Assembly (NCBI GenBank): GCA_963708205.1
Contig: OY970196.1
Span: 186,001 to 250,000 of the forward strand
Length of the DNA: 64,000 nt
Direction of reading: 5' to 3'
From: CAVYTF01 sp963708205
Lineage (GTDB): Bacteria; Bacteroidota; Bacteroidia; Chitinophagales; Chitinophagaceae
In this document: positions 1 to 8,325 of the stretch, in pieces
Layout: each line of letters begins with the position of its first letter
Position numbering within the stretch: the stretch's first letter is position 1
Notes under the pieces: generated by a model
Database searches by the model: none
Told to the model about the DNA's origin: nothing
Seen by the model: the letters and a program-made list of their open reading frames with translations, nothing else
Position numbers and translations under genes: made by a program

Positions 1-362
1 AATTGCCGCTCTTCATACACTTTTCTTAAATGAGGTGGACTATACAAATAAAATATTTCATATGCAGTACGAGCACCTAATCTTTCATTATAAGGTAAAC
101 CTTTAATCCTTTTATTTGGAAAAAATTTATTCCATGAGCGACGCACAGGATGAGAAAATGTAAACGTACTGAGGTCTTCTTCAGTTGCTATGTCAGGAGC
201 AATTTCAAAATATTTCTCCAACTCGTATTCACGCAAGTTATAACCGGCATAAGAGTTCGTACACACTTTTAACGGTGTTTGTAAATGCAGTGATAATGCA
301 CGCCCTGCTGCATATTGAAACATTTGATTACCCAATCCCATCATAATATTAGTGACAACCAT
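1..362 (-). CDS. GT11 alpha-1,2-fucosyltransferase-like glycosyltransferase, 3' end cut by window edge
   Basis: About 120 codons are visible, starting at the ATG at 362 and running open off the left edge. Residues 9-18 read GLGNQMFQYA, followed by AGRAL; this is the N-terminal signature of GT11 enzymes, which transfer L-fucose (or a related GDP-sugar) in alpha-1,2 linkage in the cytoplasm. The gene lies 44 bases after the FdtB-type aminotransferase stop on the same strand and so looks like the continuation of the polysaccharide operon. The acceptor is unknown. A GDP-mannose 3,5-epimerase-like gene lies upstream in the same operon, so the donor could be GDP-L-galactose rather than GDP-L-fucose (inference). 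The C-terminal part is not visible. Confidence 0.85.
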   Translation of the reverse strand, partial: MVVTNIMMGLGNQMFQYAAGRALSLHLQTPLKVCTNSYAGYNLREYELEKYFEIAPDIATEEDLSTFTFSHPVRRSWNKFFPNKRIKGLPYNERLGARTAYEIFYLYSPPHLRKVYEERQ

Positions 363-406
363 TAAATTTTTAAGAGATTCTTTTGCAAGATTTTCACCAT
401 ATAACT

Positions 407-1513
407 TTAAGAAGTGTAAAAAAATTTAATCGCATTGCATATATGCTCAACATGTTTTTTTGTTATACCGGGATAAATTGGCAGGCTTAAACAGGTATTA
501 GCGATTGTTTCAGCAATTGGAAAATCTCCTTTTTTAAAACCTAAATACTTATATGCTTTTTGTAAATGCGGGGGAACCGGATAATGTATTAAAGTTTCAA
601 CGCCTTTGCTTTTTAGAAAATCTTGCAATTGCTTCCTTTTTTTTACACGCACAACATATAAATGATAAACATGAGTTGCTTCTGCATTTTTGTAAGGTAA
701 AATCACTTGATCAATATTATTGAGTAAATCATTATACCAGGATGCAACTTCTTTTTTTTGTTCTGTAAATTGATTTAAATATTTAAGCTTAATTGATAAA
801 AAAGCAGCCTGCACTTCATCCAGTCTTTTGTTATATCCAATTATATCATTGTAATATTTTTTATTGCTCCCATAATTGCGAAGCATTTTTATTTTATCAG
901 CTAAAATATTATCGTTTGTTGTAATTGCACCGGCATCTCCCAATGCACCTAAGTTTTTTCCGGGATAAAAACTTGTTGCATTTACATCGCCCCAACTGCC
1001 TGTAATTTTATTTTTATATGTTGCTCCATGTGCCTGTGCATTATCTTCAATAACAAATAGTTTATTTTTTTTTGCAAATTTCATTACAGCTTCCATGTCG
1101 CAGCTTTGGCCATACAAATGCACAGGTATAATTGCTTTGGTTGAAGATGTGACTGCACCTTGTGCATTTTGAATGTTGATGTTATAAGTTTGAATATCAG
1201 GTTCAACAAAAACAGGTTTAGCACCTACATGCGATAGTGCCAAAACCGTTGCTATATATGTATTTGAGGGCACAATAACTTCATCATCTTTACCAATGCC
1301 GAGGGCAAGTAAACAAAGTATCAAAGCATCTAACCCATTGCTGACACCAACGCAATGTTTCGTTTGATTGTATAGTGCGTATTCTTTTTCAAATTGGTTA
1401 ACTGAAGGCCCTAAAATATATTGTTTTTGTTCAAATACTTTTTCAAATGATGCAAATATTTCTTTTTTAATTACTGTGTTAGTATAATCAAATGATAAAA
1501 AAGGAATGTTCAT
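407..1513 (-). CDS. fdtB: FdtB/QdtB-type dTDP-3-keto-6-deoxyhexose aminotransferase (PLP-dependent)
   Basis: This 368-residue protein belongs to the DegT/DnrJ/EryC1 family. The PLP-binding lysine is K186 in SFYPGKNLGALGD, and VIEDNAQAHGA at about 154-164 is the usual cofactor aspartate/glutamine region. Family members that sit beside FdtA-type ketoisomerases put an amino group on C3 of dTDP-3-keto-6-deoxyhexose, giving dTDP-Fuc3N or dTDP-Qui3N. Here the gene follows, with a 4-base overlap, an acetyltransferase and two ketoisomerase paralogues, which supports that assignment. The galacto/gluco outcome depends on the ketoisomerase and cannot be read from this gene. RmlA/RmlB, needed to make the 4-keto substrate, are not in the window. 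Confidence 0.87.
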   Translation of the reverse strand: MNIPFLSFDYTNTVIKKEIFASFEKVFEQKQYILGPSVNQFEKEYALYNQTKHCVGVSNGLDALILCLLALGIGKDDEVIVPSNTYIATVLALSHVGAKPVFVEPDIQTYNINIQNAQGAVTSSTKAIIPVHLYGQSCDMEAVMKFAKKNKLFVIEDNAQAHGATYKNKITGSWGDVNATSFYPGKNLGALGDAGAITTNDNILADKIKMLRNYGSNKKYYNDIIGYNKRLDEVQAAFLSIKLKYLNQFTEQKKEVASWYNDLLNNIDQVILPYKNAEATHVYHLYVVRVKKRKQLQDFLKSKGVETLIHYPVPPHLQKAYKYLGFKKGDFPIAETIANTCLSLPIYPGITKKHVEHICNAIKFFYTS

Positions 1514-2064
1514 TTTCTTGCAAGCCCATTTTCTGTTTCTATAAAATAATCACCTTCTTTATTTTTCCAAAGTCCATTTTCGAGCTCTATTAGTTTATTT
1601 CCAATTTCATCTACCCATCCTTTTATTGTTGCCGGAACACCAAACATTAAAGCATAGTCAGGAACATTTTTTGTAATAACTGCACCCATTCCGATCATTG
1701 CATATTTTCCTATTGTTATCCCGGGCATTATACTTGCATTAGCGCCAACTGATGCACCTTTTCTTATAATGGTTTTACCGAGATGCTTTCTCATTTTTTT
1801 ACTTCGTGGCTGCGAATCATTTGCAAACGTTGCATTAGGCCCAATAAAAACATCATCTTCTATTTCTATTCCATCCCATAAATAAACACCACATTTTACG
1901 GTAACATTATTGCCAATAATAACATCATTTTCTATAAAAGTGTTTGCATTGATATTGCAATTTTTACCAACTACAGCTTTCTCCAGCACAATACTGAATT
2001 GCCAAATAAAAGTGCCTTCGCCAATGTTTTTACTATGCACATCTGCAAGCTTATGTATTTTCAT
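1510..2064 (-). CDS. left-handed beta-helix sugar N-acyltransferase (FdtC/QdtC/WbpD-like)
   Basis: The 184 residues show repeated hexapeptides (for example VGKNCNI, IGNNVTV, VGANASI, IGKYAMI), which mark a left-handed parallel beta-helix trimeric acyltransferase. The stretch FIGPNATFANDSQPRSK at about 93-109 resembles the active-site region of nucleotide-aminosugar acetyltransferases such as WbpD and QdtC. It overlaps its neighbours by 4 bases at both ends, within the ketoisomerase-acetyltransferase-aminotransferase set. The most likely reaction is acetyl-CoA-dependent N-acetylation of the dTDP-3-amino-3,6-dideoxyhexose made by the next gene. The acyl group could differ from acetyl. Confidence 0.83.
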   Translation of the reverse strand: MKIHKLADVHSKNIGEGTFIWQFSIVLEKAVVGKNCNINANTFIENDVIIGNNVTVKCGVYLWDGIEIEDDVFIGPNATFANDSQPRSKKMRKHLGKTIIRKGASVGANASIMPGITIGKYAMIGMGAVITKNVPDYALMFGVPATIKGWVDEIGNKLIELENGLWKNKEGDYFIETENGLARK

Positions 2065-2477
2065 AAACCGCGTAACGTTTTAAATGTTTCATAATCTTTT
2101 ACATAATCATCTTCATCAAACATATCAGATGAAAGAATTAATACTATTGCGCCTGAAGAAAAATTGCTCATGGAATCCCATATCAATGGTTTAATGTGAA
2201 GCCCCATATAAGGTCTATTTAAATGAACTGTCTTTTTGCTGTGTCCATCGTCAAGTGTAATATCGAGGCTTCCGCTTGCTGCAATTAAAAATTGATGTAA
2301 GGTTTTGTGAGCATGCGCTCCTCGCGATTCTCCGCCGGGAATATCATATAAATAAAATAGACGTTTTATTGAAAATGGTATTTCAATATTATTCTGTACT
2401 GAAGTAATATTCCCTGCCCTATCATAAATTTTTGGAAGATGAATAAGATCGCAATCAAACACTGTGGCAGTATGCAT
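2061..2477 (-). CDS. fdtA: FdtA/QdtA-type dTDP-4-keto-6-deoxyglucose 3,4-ketoisomerase
   Basis: This 138-residue single-domain cupin (WxcM-like family) has the motif GGESRGAHAHK at 48-58. The paired histidines H55 and H57 match the HxH active-site pair of FdtA and QdtA. Those enzymes move the keto group from C4 to C3 of dTDP-4-keto-6-deoxyglucose before transamination. The next gene upstream is a paralogue of nearly equal length that lacks the second histidine, so this copy is the better candidate for the catalytic one. FdtA and QdtA differ in the C4 configuration of the product, which I cannot tell from sequence. Confidence 0.85.
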   Translation of the reverse strand: MHTATVFDCDLIHLPKIYDRAGNITSVQNNIEIPFSIKRLFYLYDIPGGESRGAHAHKTLHQFLIAASGSLDITLDDGHSKKTVHLNRPYMGLHIKPLIWDSMSNFSSGAIVLILSSDMFDEDDYVKDYETFKTLRGL

Positions 2478-2888
2478 TTAAGTTAGTTTTGTTTTTTTGA
2501 ACTCATCAAAATCTCTGACATATTCATCTTCATCAAAAACCTTATCAGCAATAACTAAAGCCAAAGCATTGGTGGAAAAATTTTCGAGAGAACGCCACAT
2601 CATTTGTGGCACATATAATCCATAATAAGAACGATTAAGACTATACTTGTATTCATTTTTACCATCGTGCAAGACCACATCATAACTTCCAGATAAAGCT
2701 ATGATAACTTCATTAGTACTTTTAAAAGCATGCGACCCTCTTATTTCGCCGCCGGGAACATCGTAAATCCAATAGCTGCGCTGAATCTCAAAAGGAATGT
2801 GGTCATTACTTTGTATAAAGGAAAGGTTTCCTCTTTCATCTAACATTTTGGGGAAGTTTATTATGCGTATTGAATTTTTTTCAAACAT
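2478..2888 (-). CDS. second FdtA/QdtA-like cupin, HxH motif altered to HAF
   Basis: The 136-residue protein aligns along its whole length with the following gene: the same start PKMLDERGNLSFIQS, the same RGSHAFK block at 50-56, and the same SLNRSYYGLYVP and DEDEYVRDFDEF tail. The catalytic-type pair is H53-A-F55, so the second histidine of the HxH pair is replaced by phenylalanine. The two genes abut (stop at 2478, next start at 2477). Possible roles are a partner subunit in a mixed dimer, a ketoisomerase with different stereochemistry, or an inactive paralogue. The family assignment is firm but the activity is open. Confidence 0.78.
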   Translation of the reverse strand: MFEKNSIRIINFPKMLDERGNLSFIQSNDHIPFEIQRSYWIYDVPGGEIRGSHAFKSTNEVIIALSGSYDVVLHDGKNEYKYSLNRSYYGLYVPQMMWRSLENFSTNALALVIADKVFDEDEYVRDFDEFKKTKLT

Positions 2889-2891
2889 TCC

Positions 2892-3791
2892 TTACATGTT
2901 TCCCGACAAATAAAAAGGAAGACTGGCAATGCTATATTTTAAAAATTGAAAATTACCAGTCCTCATAAATGCCTTAAAAAAATAACAAGAAGAATATCTG
3001 AATTTTAAGGCGTATAAATTCTTCATGTAAAACAAAAGTTTACCAACAAATTTTTTTTTTACTTTTTTCTCTGAATCGAAGTTTTTATAGTAAATAATAA
3101 AACTATTTTTTAAAAATTTCAAATCACTCTTTTCTTCGCTACTCAATGAAGTATCTGAAACTCTATACAGCACTACGATTTCAGGCATATACAAAAAATT
3201 ATGCCGCTTCGCCGCACGCAAAAAAAAATCATGATCTTCGTAATCCAGCGATTCATTGTAACCTTTCAGTTCATTTAAAACTTTAGATCTTATTAAGACA
3301 CTTGGCGCTGCTATAATAAATCTATCAATTAATTCATTATAAATATTTCCACTTAATGGTTTTTTATAAAGATGTTTTTGATAATAAGAATAGCAACAAT
3401 CATTTCCATTTATGTCTATCATTTGCATGTCCGCATAAACAATATCAACATCTTTATTTTCTTGCAATAGTTTTATTTGCCTTTCAATTTTATCAGGCAT
3501 CATTATATCATCACAACCGAAAACCTGAAAATATTCACCTTTTATAAATGTAATAGCACTGTTGATGTTTTTTGTAAGTCCAAGATTTTTTTTGTGAGAG
3601 ATAAAAATAGTTGTAGGATCATGTTCATTTATCCAACTTTGGATAATTTCCTTTGAGTTGTCTGATGATCCATCATCTGCAATAATTAATTGGATATTTT
3701 TATAGTTTTGATTATTTATACTATTTAATGTTTCCGTAACCCATTTTTCCTGGTTATAGCAAACAGCAATTATTGTTACGAGCGGTTGCAA
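2892..3791 (-). CDS. GT2 family glycosyltransferase
   Basis: This is a 299-residue GT-A fold transferase. It opens with VTIIAVCYNQE and has the nucleotide-binding IADDGSSDNS at 37-46. The metal-binding acidic pair is GCDD at 92-95, and YEDHDF provides the later acidic motif. The C-terminus is basic and hydrophobic and probably touches the membrane. It starts at a TTG, with no nearby in-frame ATG, 6 bases after the preceding gene's stop. It should add one sugar of the repeat unit on the cytoplasmic face. Donor and acceptor cannot be predicted. Confidence 0.85.
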   Translation of the reverse strand: MQPLVTIIAVCYNQEKWVTETLNSINNQNYKNIQLIIADDGSSDNSKEIIQSWINEHDPTTIFISHKKNLGLTKNINSAITFIKGEYFQVFGCDDIMMPDKIERQIKLLQENKDVDIVYADMQMIDINGNDCCYSYYQKHLYKKPLSGNIYNELIDRFIIAAPSVLIRSKVLNELKGYNESLDYEDHDFFLRAAKRHNFLYMPEIVVLYRVSDTSLSSEEKSDLKFLKNSFIIYYKNFDSEKKVKKKFVGKLLFYMKNLYALKFRYSSCYFFKAFMRTGNFQFLKYSIASLPFYLSGNM

Positions 3792-3797
3792 GAATAT

Positions 3798-4880
3798 TCA
3801 GGGCGTTTTAGCTCTACTTACCAACAGTTGGCTTTCTTTATATGTTTTTATTTTCTTTATCAACTCACAAATTTTTAAAAAATCTTTTTCCAATTTTTTT
3901 TTATGTAAGATTGCATACAAAAGCTTGTTGAATTTTGTTTTTATTATTATTTCTTTTTTTGAACCTGGTCTAGAAAAAAAAAGCAATTTTATTGATTGGA
4001 AAAATTTGCTGAATGAATTGAATTCCTCCTGCAATTCTTTAAAAGGCTTTCTGATATTACGCCTATAAGCATATTCAAATGATATTTTTTTATTTTGCAT
4101 TATATAATTAAAGCAATAATCATACAGGTAAAAATAAATTTGAGGAGCTGCAAAACCCTTTGAAATTAATCTTACACAATATTTCCATGATAGCCTGCTT
4201 GCTGTAATAAAATGGGTGAATTGTAACTTTTCATCATAATATAAATCGTAACCAAGATATAACGCCAACATGCATAATTCAGAATCACCACCCGAAGAAA
4301 GCTGATTGCCTTTTCTGTCGCTTAATAACGAAAAGAAGCAAAAACGGTCTAAAATATCTAAGAAAGATTTTCTAACGACCATAGCGGCGCCAGTCAAATA
4401 TCTGCGTGCATTGGCGATACCTGTTTTATTCATTTGTTTGCCGATAACATAAGCATATTGAAATGAATCAAACCAAAAAGGTTCCTGCGCTTCAAAAGAA
4501 CTAACTGATCTTCCGCCGGCAATGGCAATATTTTTATTTGAAGAAATAATAACATACGCAGTGAAGATGTAATCTACATTAAGCCAGTTATCATCATCAC
4601 AAAAAATCAATGTTTCAAAATGAGCCTCATTTGCTCCTTTTTTTCTTGCAAAATTTAGCCCTAGCTTTCCTTCAAAAACGATTTTAAAAGGAACAGGAAC
4701 TTTGGCTTTAGCAAATAATTCTTTAGCAACATCAACAGTTTTATCTGTTGAATTATTATTTACTAAAATAATTTCCCATGATATATATTCAGGAACATTT
4801 TGTAAAAACAAATGCTCAAGTGTCTTCTCAATTCGTTGTGAACTATTGTAACAGCAGACGATTACTGAAACACCATTCAT
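3798..4880 (-). CDS. GT2 family glycosyltransferase
   Basis: The protein starts MNGVSVIVCCYNSSQ and carries the GT-A motifs VNNNSTD, FCDDDNW (metal-binding acidic run) and GGDSELC. That order is usual for GT2 enzymes of surface-polysaccharide loci. I chose the ATG at 4880; an in-frame TTG at 4904 would add eight residues and overlap the upstream methyltransferase gene. About 360 residues make it longer than the other GT2 genes here, with a basic C-terminal extension of about 100 residues. Substrate is unknown. Confidence 0.83.
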   Translation of the reverse strand: MNGVSVIVCCYNSSQRIEKTLEHLFLQNVPEYISWEIILVNNNSTDKTVDVAKELFAKAKVPVPFKIVFEGKLGLNFARKKGANEAHFETLIFCDDDNWLNVDYIFTAYVIISSNKNIAIAGGRSVSSFEAQEPFWFDSFQYAYVIGKQMNKTGIANARRYLTGAAMVVRKSFLDILDRFCFFSLLSDRKGNQLSSGGDSELCMLALYLGYDLYYDEKLQFTHFITASRLSWKYCVRLISKGFAAPQIYFYLYDYCFNYIMQNKKISFEYAYRRNIRKPFKELQEEFNSFSKFFQSIKLLFFSRPGSKKEIIIKTKFNKLLYAILHKKKLEKDFLKICELIKKIKTYKESQLLVSRAKTP

Positions 4881-4900
4881 GATTTTTAATTCGGAATTTT

Positions 4901-5665
4901 TCAAGAACCCTGCGACTTTTTCTTTGAAAAAAGCTTTCGTTTTATCATCCTTTTTGTTAGTTCAAAATAAAACCAACCCGACGCTGTGCCATTATAAATC
5001 TTTTCGAGCTTACGACGTTTGATTGAAAGAAAAGATAAAAGCTCAGGATGAACATATTCATTAATTTTTTGTTGCGGAACTGCACTAGGATAATATTTTG
5101 AAATGTTGACAGATCTTTTTGCGACTAAAAATAAATTTTGTTTGTAACACCAGTCTATTCCAATATTATTCCAAAACTCATTTCTGAAAACATCATAAAA
5201 AACAAAATCCTGCCTGCAAAATTTTTCAATCCAATAGTTTACCGGTTGCTCATTAATATGATTTTGACCCCCTTGATTTTTTATTGCTGCAGAAAAAATT
5301 ATTATATCCCCTAATGAAATAACATTTTCAACAAAAATATCTGAAGACAATGCTGATAAATGTTCGGCAACTTCAAGACAAAGTACCAGATCAAATTTTT
5401 TATTAAGAGAAAATCTTTGTTCAAGATCTTGTTCTTTAAAAAAGTTTTCAGAAATATAAAGCTTTGAACGATCAATCCAATTGCCGTCAATTCCTATAAC
5501 ATCATTCACACCATTGTCTAAAAATATTTTAATAAATCCACCCAAACCACAACCAACATCAACCACACTTGTTGGATGAAATTTTTCGATAAGATATGGT
5601 ACGATAATAGATGGTGATTTGAGATTATGTATTTCAGGAAAATGTATGTATCTATTCCCTACCAT
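4901..5665 (-). CDS. class I SAM-dependent methyltransferase
   Basis: The SAM-binding glycine motif is VVDVGCGLGGF, followed by the acidic strand IGIDGNW and LCLEVAEHLS as the motif II region. The start is taken at the ATG at 5665 (MVGNRYIHFPE); an ATG at 5698 would lengthen the overlap with the upstream TylF-type gene from 14 to 47 bases. The locus context suggests methylation of a sugar or of the growing glycan, but no substrate is readable. It is unrelated at the motif level to the TylF-type enzyme beside it. Confidence 0.8.
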   Translation of the reverse strand: MVGNRYIHFPEIHNLKSPSIIVPYLIEKFHPTSVVDVGCGLGGFIKIFLDNGVNDVIGIDGNWIDRSKLYISENFFKEQDLEQRFSLNKKFDLVLCLEVAEHLSALSSDIFVENVISLGDIIIFSAAIKNQGGQNHINEQPVNYWIEKFCRQDFVFYDVFRNEFWNNIGIDWCYKQNLFLVAKRSVNISKYYPSAVPQQKINEYVHPELLSFLSIKRRKLEKIYNGTASGWFYFELTKRMIKRKLFSKKKSQGS

Positions 5666-6368
5666 ATTCTGTTTTAATGATGTAACAAACATCTCCATAT
5701 GTTCTTATTCTGCTTGTGGATTTTTTTTCAGAAAGATAATCGTGGACTGCTCTGCTGCAGCCTTCCCAGGCAAAATAATCATCAATAAGCAACAAGCCTT
5801 TGTTAACTAGCTTTGGATAAAGATTTCTTAAACAATCCATCGTTGAATCGTACCAATCTCCATCCAATCTTAATAATGCGATTTTATTTGAAAATTTAAA
5901 TAGAGGCAATGTTTCATTAAACCATCCTTTAATAAGTTTGTATTCAGTCCCAGTTTGCTTCATCGCTATTTCTGCGTCTTTTATGGATGCAGTGCAATTA
6001 TTATAATAATTTACACCTTCAATATTTTTCTGCCACAGCTTTGCAGATTGACCATCAATTTCTTTCACTTCTGGCAACCCTTCAAAGCTGTCGAATAAAT
6101 AGTAGACTCTATCAGAACCAATTAATTCTGCTATACCTGCAATCATTCCACCTTTCCAAACGCCACACTCAACTATATCACCAGCAAGATGTTTAATATA
6201 TTTATCGGCAAGTTTGAGATTTATAATATAATTATTTTTAGAAATCATGGTATGGTTTATATATTTATTATAAAGTGCTTTCATTTTAAAATCTAATTTT
6301 TTTGATGAAGACGGAAAGACTTTATATAAATGCCCGAATAAAATTTTTTTAATAGTATTGTTCAACAA
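5652..6368 (-). CDS. TylF/MycF-type O-methyltransferase
   Basis: Features of the macrocin O-methyltransferase family are all visible: DIVECGVWKGG (SAM binding), YLFDSFEGLP, LLRLDGDWYDST (metal-binding aspartate region) and LLIDDYFAWEG. These metal-dependent enzymes methylate sugar hydroxyls, in antibiotics and in polysaccharides. The 238-residue length suits the family. The start at 6368 is TTG; the next in-frame ATG is at 6284 and would still leave the core intact. It probably O-methylates a sugar of this glycan, which is an inference from location. Confidence 0.85.
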   Translation of the reverse strand: MLNNTIKKILFGHLYKVFPSSSKKLDFKMKALYNKYINHTMISKNNYIINLKLADKYIKHLAGDIVECGVWKGGMIAGIAELIGSDRVYYLFDSFEGLPEVKEIDGQSAKLWQKNIEGVNYYNNCTASIKDAEIAMKQTGTEYKLIKGWFNETLPLFKFSNKIALLRLDGDWYDSTMDCLRNLYPKLVNKGLLLIDDYFAWEGCSRAVHDYLSEKKSTSRIRTYGDVCYIIKTEYGRE

Positions 6369-6524
6369 ACAAAAGAATTATTATTGATTTAGAAAAGGTT
6401 TCTCATGGTTCAATAACCAATACCATTAAAGGATGAAACCCTAATTAGCATTATCCCTGAAATTAGAAAAGTAATCATTAATTGTTTTTCATTACAGAGA
6501 ATTTCACGGTTATTTACTACAGAA
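6369..6524. other. intergenic gap inside the polysaccharide operon
   Basis: These 156 bases form one of the longest gaps within the minus-strand cluster. They hold no ORF with recognisable coding content, no clear hairpin-plus-T-tract and no consensus Bacteroidota promoter that I can see. The gap may mark a junction between two gene modules. Confidence 0.4.
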
Positions 6525-7508
6525 TTAAATTGCTTGATCTTCCTTTATGCTGCTTGCACGCATAAATCCTAATACTATAGCTGATTTAATTAAAAATAAT
6601 TTTGGCGGTATTTTTAAATACCTATTCCGAATCAAATAAAAAGAAACTTTTAAAAAATATCTGGAATTATATAGAGCAAGACACTTAAGATATTGAGTAA
6701 TTTTTTCTTTTATGTATGTCCTTTCCTTATTTCTTTTTATGAATTTAAGAGCTTGGAAATTTGAAAGTATACGATCATAAAAATATCTTTCATAATTGTT
6801 TTTTTTCCATTGATTAAAAATTCCTGATTGCTTTTTTAGTCTATATTGAATGCATGGATAATCGCAATATTTTACTTTGTAGCATGCAACAAGGCGAATA
6901 AAGAAATTATAATCTTCTATTAAAACCCTTTCGTCATACAAACCTATTTTGGCGTATACACTTGTACGAATTAAGGTTGTAGGTGTGTTGAACCAGAAGC
7001 TCCTCTTTACATATTCGGCAAGCACATCTCCTTCACAGACGGTAAAAAATTTTTTTCTCCATTGTTCAATTGGATTGTCTTCTTCATCAATTAATTCCGG
7101 AAGTGCATAGCACATACCATATTCCTCACCGGCAGCTTCTAAAATTTTTACTTGCCTTTCTATTCTTTCAGGAAGCATTATATCATCTGTTGCAAATAAA
7201 GTTATATATTTTCCTTTGGCAAGCTTTACAAATTCATTGGATGTTTTAGTAATGCCAAGATTTTTTTCATGATGAATGTAAGTACAATCAACATTATTTT
7301 CCCTTATCCATTTTTCTATTTTCTGTGGGCAATTATCACTGGAGCAATCATCAATTATTATCAGTTCAATATTTTTATAGGTCTGGGTAAGAAGCGAAGT
7401 AAGCGCATCTTCTATGTATTTTGAGTAATTGTAAGATGATACACCGATAGTAACAAGTGGTAAATTTTGTTGTAAAAGTTGTTTGAGAAAATTTAAATTA
7501 GTGTCCAC
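6525..7508 (-). CDS. GT2 family glycosyltransferase
   Basis: The 327-residue GT-A transferase shows VTIGVSSYNYSKY, IIDDCSSDNCP (nucleotide site) and FATDDIMLPERI (acidic pair). It begins at a GTG whose first bases overlap the end of the upstream GT2 gene by 11 bases, which implies translational coupling. Its sequence order is close to that of the GT2 gene at 2892-3791, including the shared stretch D-I-M-x-P-[DE], so the two may be paralogues. Donor and acceptor are unknown. Confidence 0.84.
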   Translation of the reverse strand: MDTNLNFLKQLLQQNLPLVTIGVSSYNYSKYIEDALTSLLTQTYKNIELIIIDDCSSDNCPQKIEKWIRENNVDCTYIHHEKNLGITKTSNEFVKLAKGKYITLFATDDIMLPERIERQVKILEAAGEEYGMCYALPELIDEEDNPIEQWRKKFFTVCEGDVLAEYVKRSFWFNTPTTLIRTSVYAKIGLYDERVLIEDYNFFIRLVACYKVKYCDYPCIQYRLKKQSGIFNQWKKNNYERYFYDRILSNFQALKFIKRNKERTYIKEKITQYLKCLALYNSRYFLKVSFYLIRNRYLKIPPKLFLIKSAIVLGFMRASSIKEDQAI

Positions 7509-8325
7509 TTTTATGTTTCGCTTTTAAATGCCACCATAAACTATACTTGAATGGATTTTTTTGCATAGCACTAATTTTATTTTCGAGAAAAACTTTTTCT
7601 TTATAAAGGTCCAATGGATTTATAAAATACTCCTCGTATAAATCATGGTGCTTGAGATAAATGTATTGCTTTATTTTATCTGCCCTTCTTTTATCGATTT
7701 TTTTTGTACGTGATTTTTCTTTTATTCTCCAGTAAAAGGTAATATTTTCAAGCATTATAACTTTTTTATTTTTCTTCAATAAATTAATCCAAAATTCCCA
7801 GTCTTCAATTCCGAATTGCATTTTTTCATCGTAGCCATCAATTTGCAAATACTCCTTTTTCCTATACATCCCACTACAATGAATAATGTTTACAAAGAGT
7901 AATTCATCAAAATTATATTTTGGCAAATGCCACTTTGCATTCACTAATCCAAACTTTTCGGCTATTCCATAAACTAAAGTAGTTTCAGGAAACTGAAGAA
8001 ATGCATTTATACATTCTTCTACATAGTTTAATGAAATAAGATCATCTCCATCAAGTGGTAAAATAAATTCTCCTTTTGCTTTTGAAATACCAAAATTTCG
8101 TGCGACTGAAGGGCCGCCATTGTCTGTGTGGTAAAAAGAAAACCGCCCATCCTTTTTTACAAATGGTTGAGCCACTTCAGCTACATTATCAGTAGAGCCA
8201 TCACTGATCATAATACATTCCCAATTCTGGTACGTTTGTTTCTGAATAGAGGTTAATGTTTCGGCTAGATAAGATTCTTGGTTATAGCAAGGCGTTATTA
8301 TTGAAACGATAGGTTTAGCGTTCAC
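7498..8325 (-). CDS. GT2 family glycosyltransferase
   Basis: The 275-residue protein begins at GTG with KPIVSIITPCYNQE. It has MISDGSTDNVAEV, the metal site LPLDGDDLIS, and FGIEDWEFW, the ED motif typical of GT2 enzymes that build bacterial surface glycans. Its start overlaps the WbsX-like gene by 11 bases. The C-terminus is lysine-rich. It is a cytoplasmic or membrane-associated transferase of unknown specificity. Confidence 0.85.
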   Translation of the reverse strand: MNAKPIVSIITPCYNQESYLAETLTSIQKQTYQNWECIMISDGSTDNVAEVAQPFVKKDGRFSFYHTDNGGPSVARNFGISKAKGEFILPLDGDDLISLNYVEECINAFLQFPETTLVYGIAEKFGLVNAKWHLPKYNFDELLFVNIIHCSGMYRKKEYLQIDGYDEKMQFGIEDWEFWINLLKKNKKVIMLENITFYWRIKEKSRTKKIDKRRADKIKQYIYLKHHDLYEEYFINPLDLYKEKVFLENKISAMQKNPFKYSLWWHLKAKHKSGH

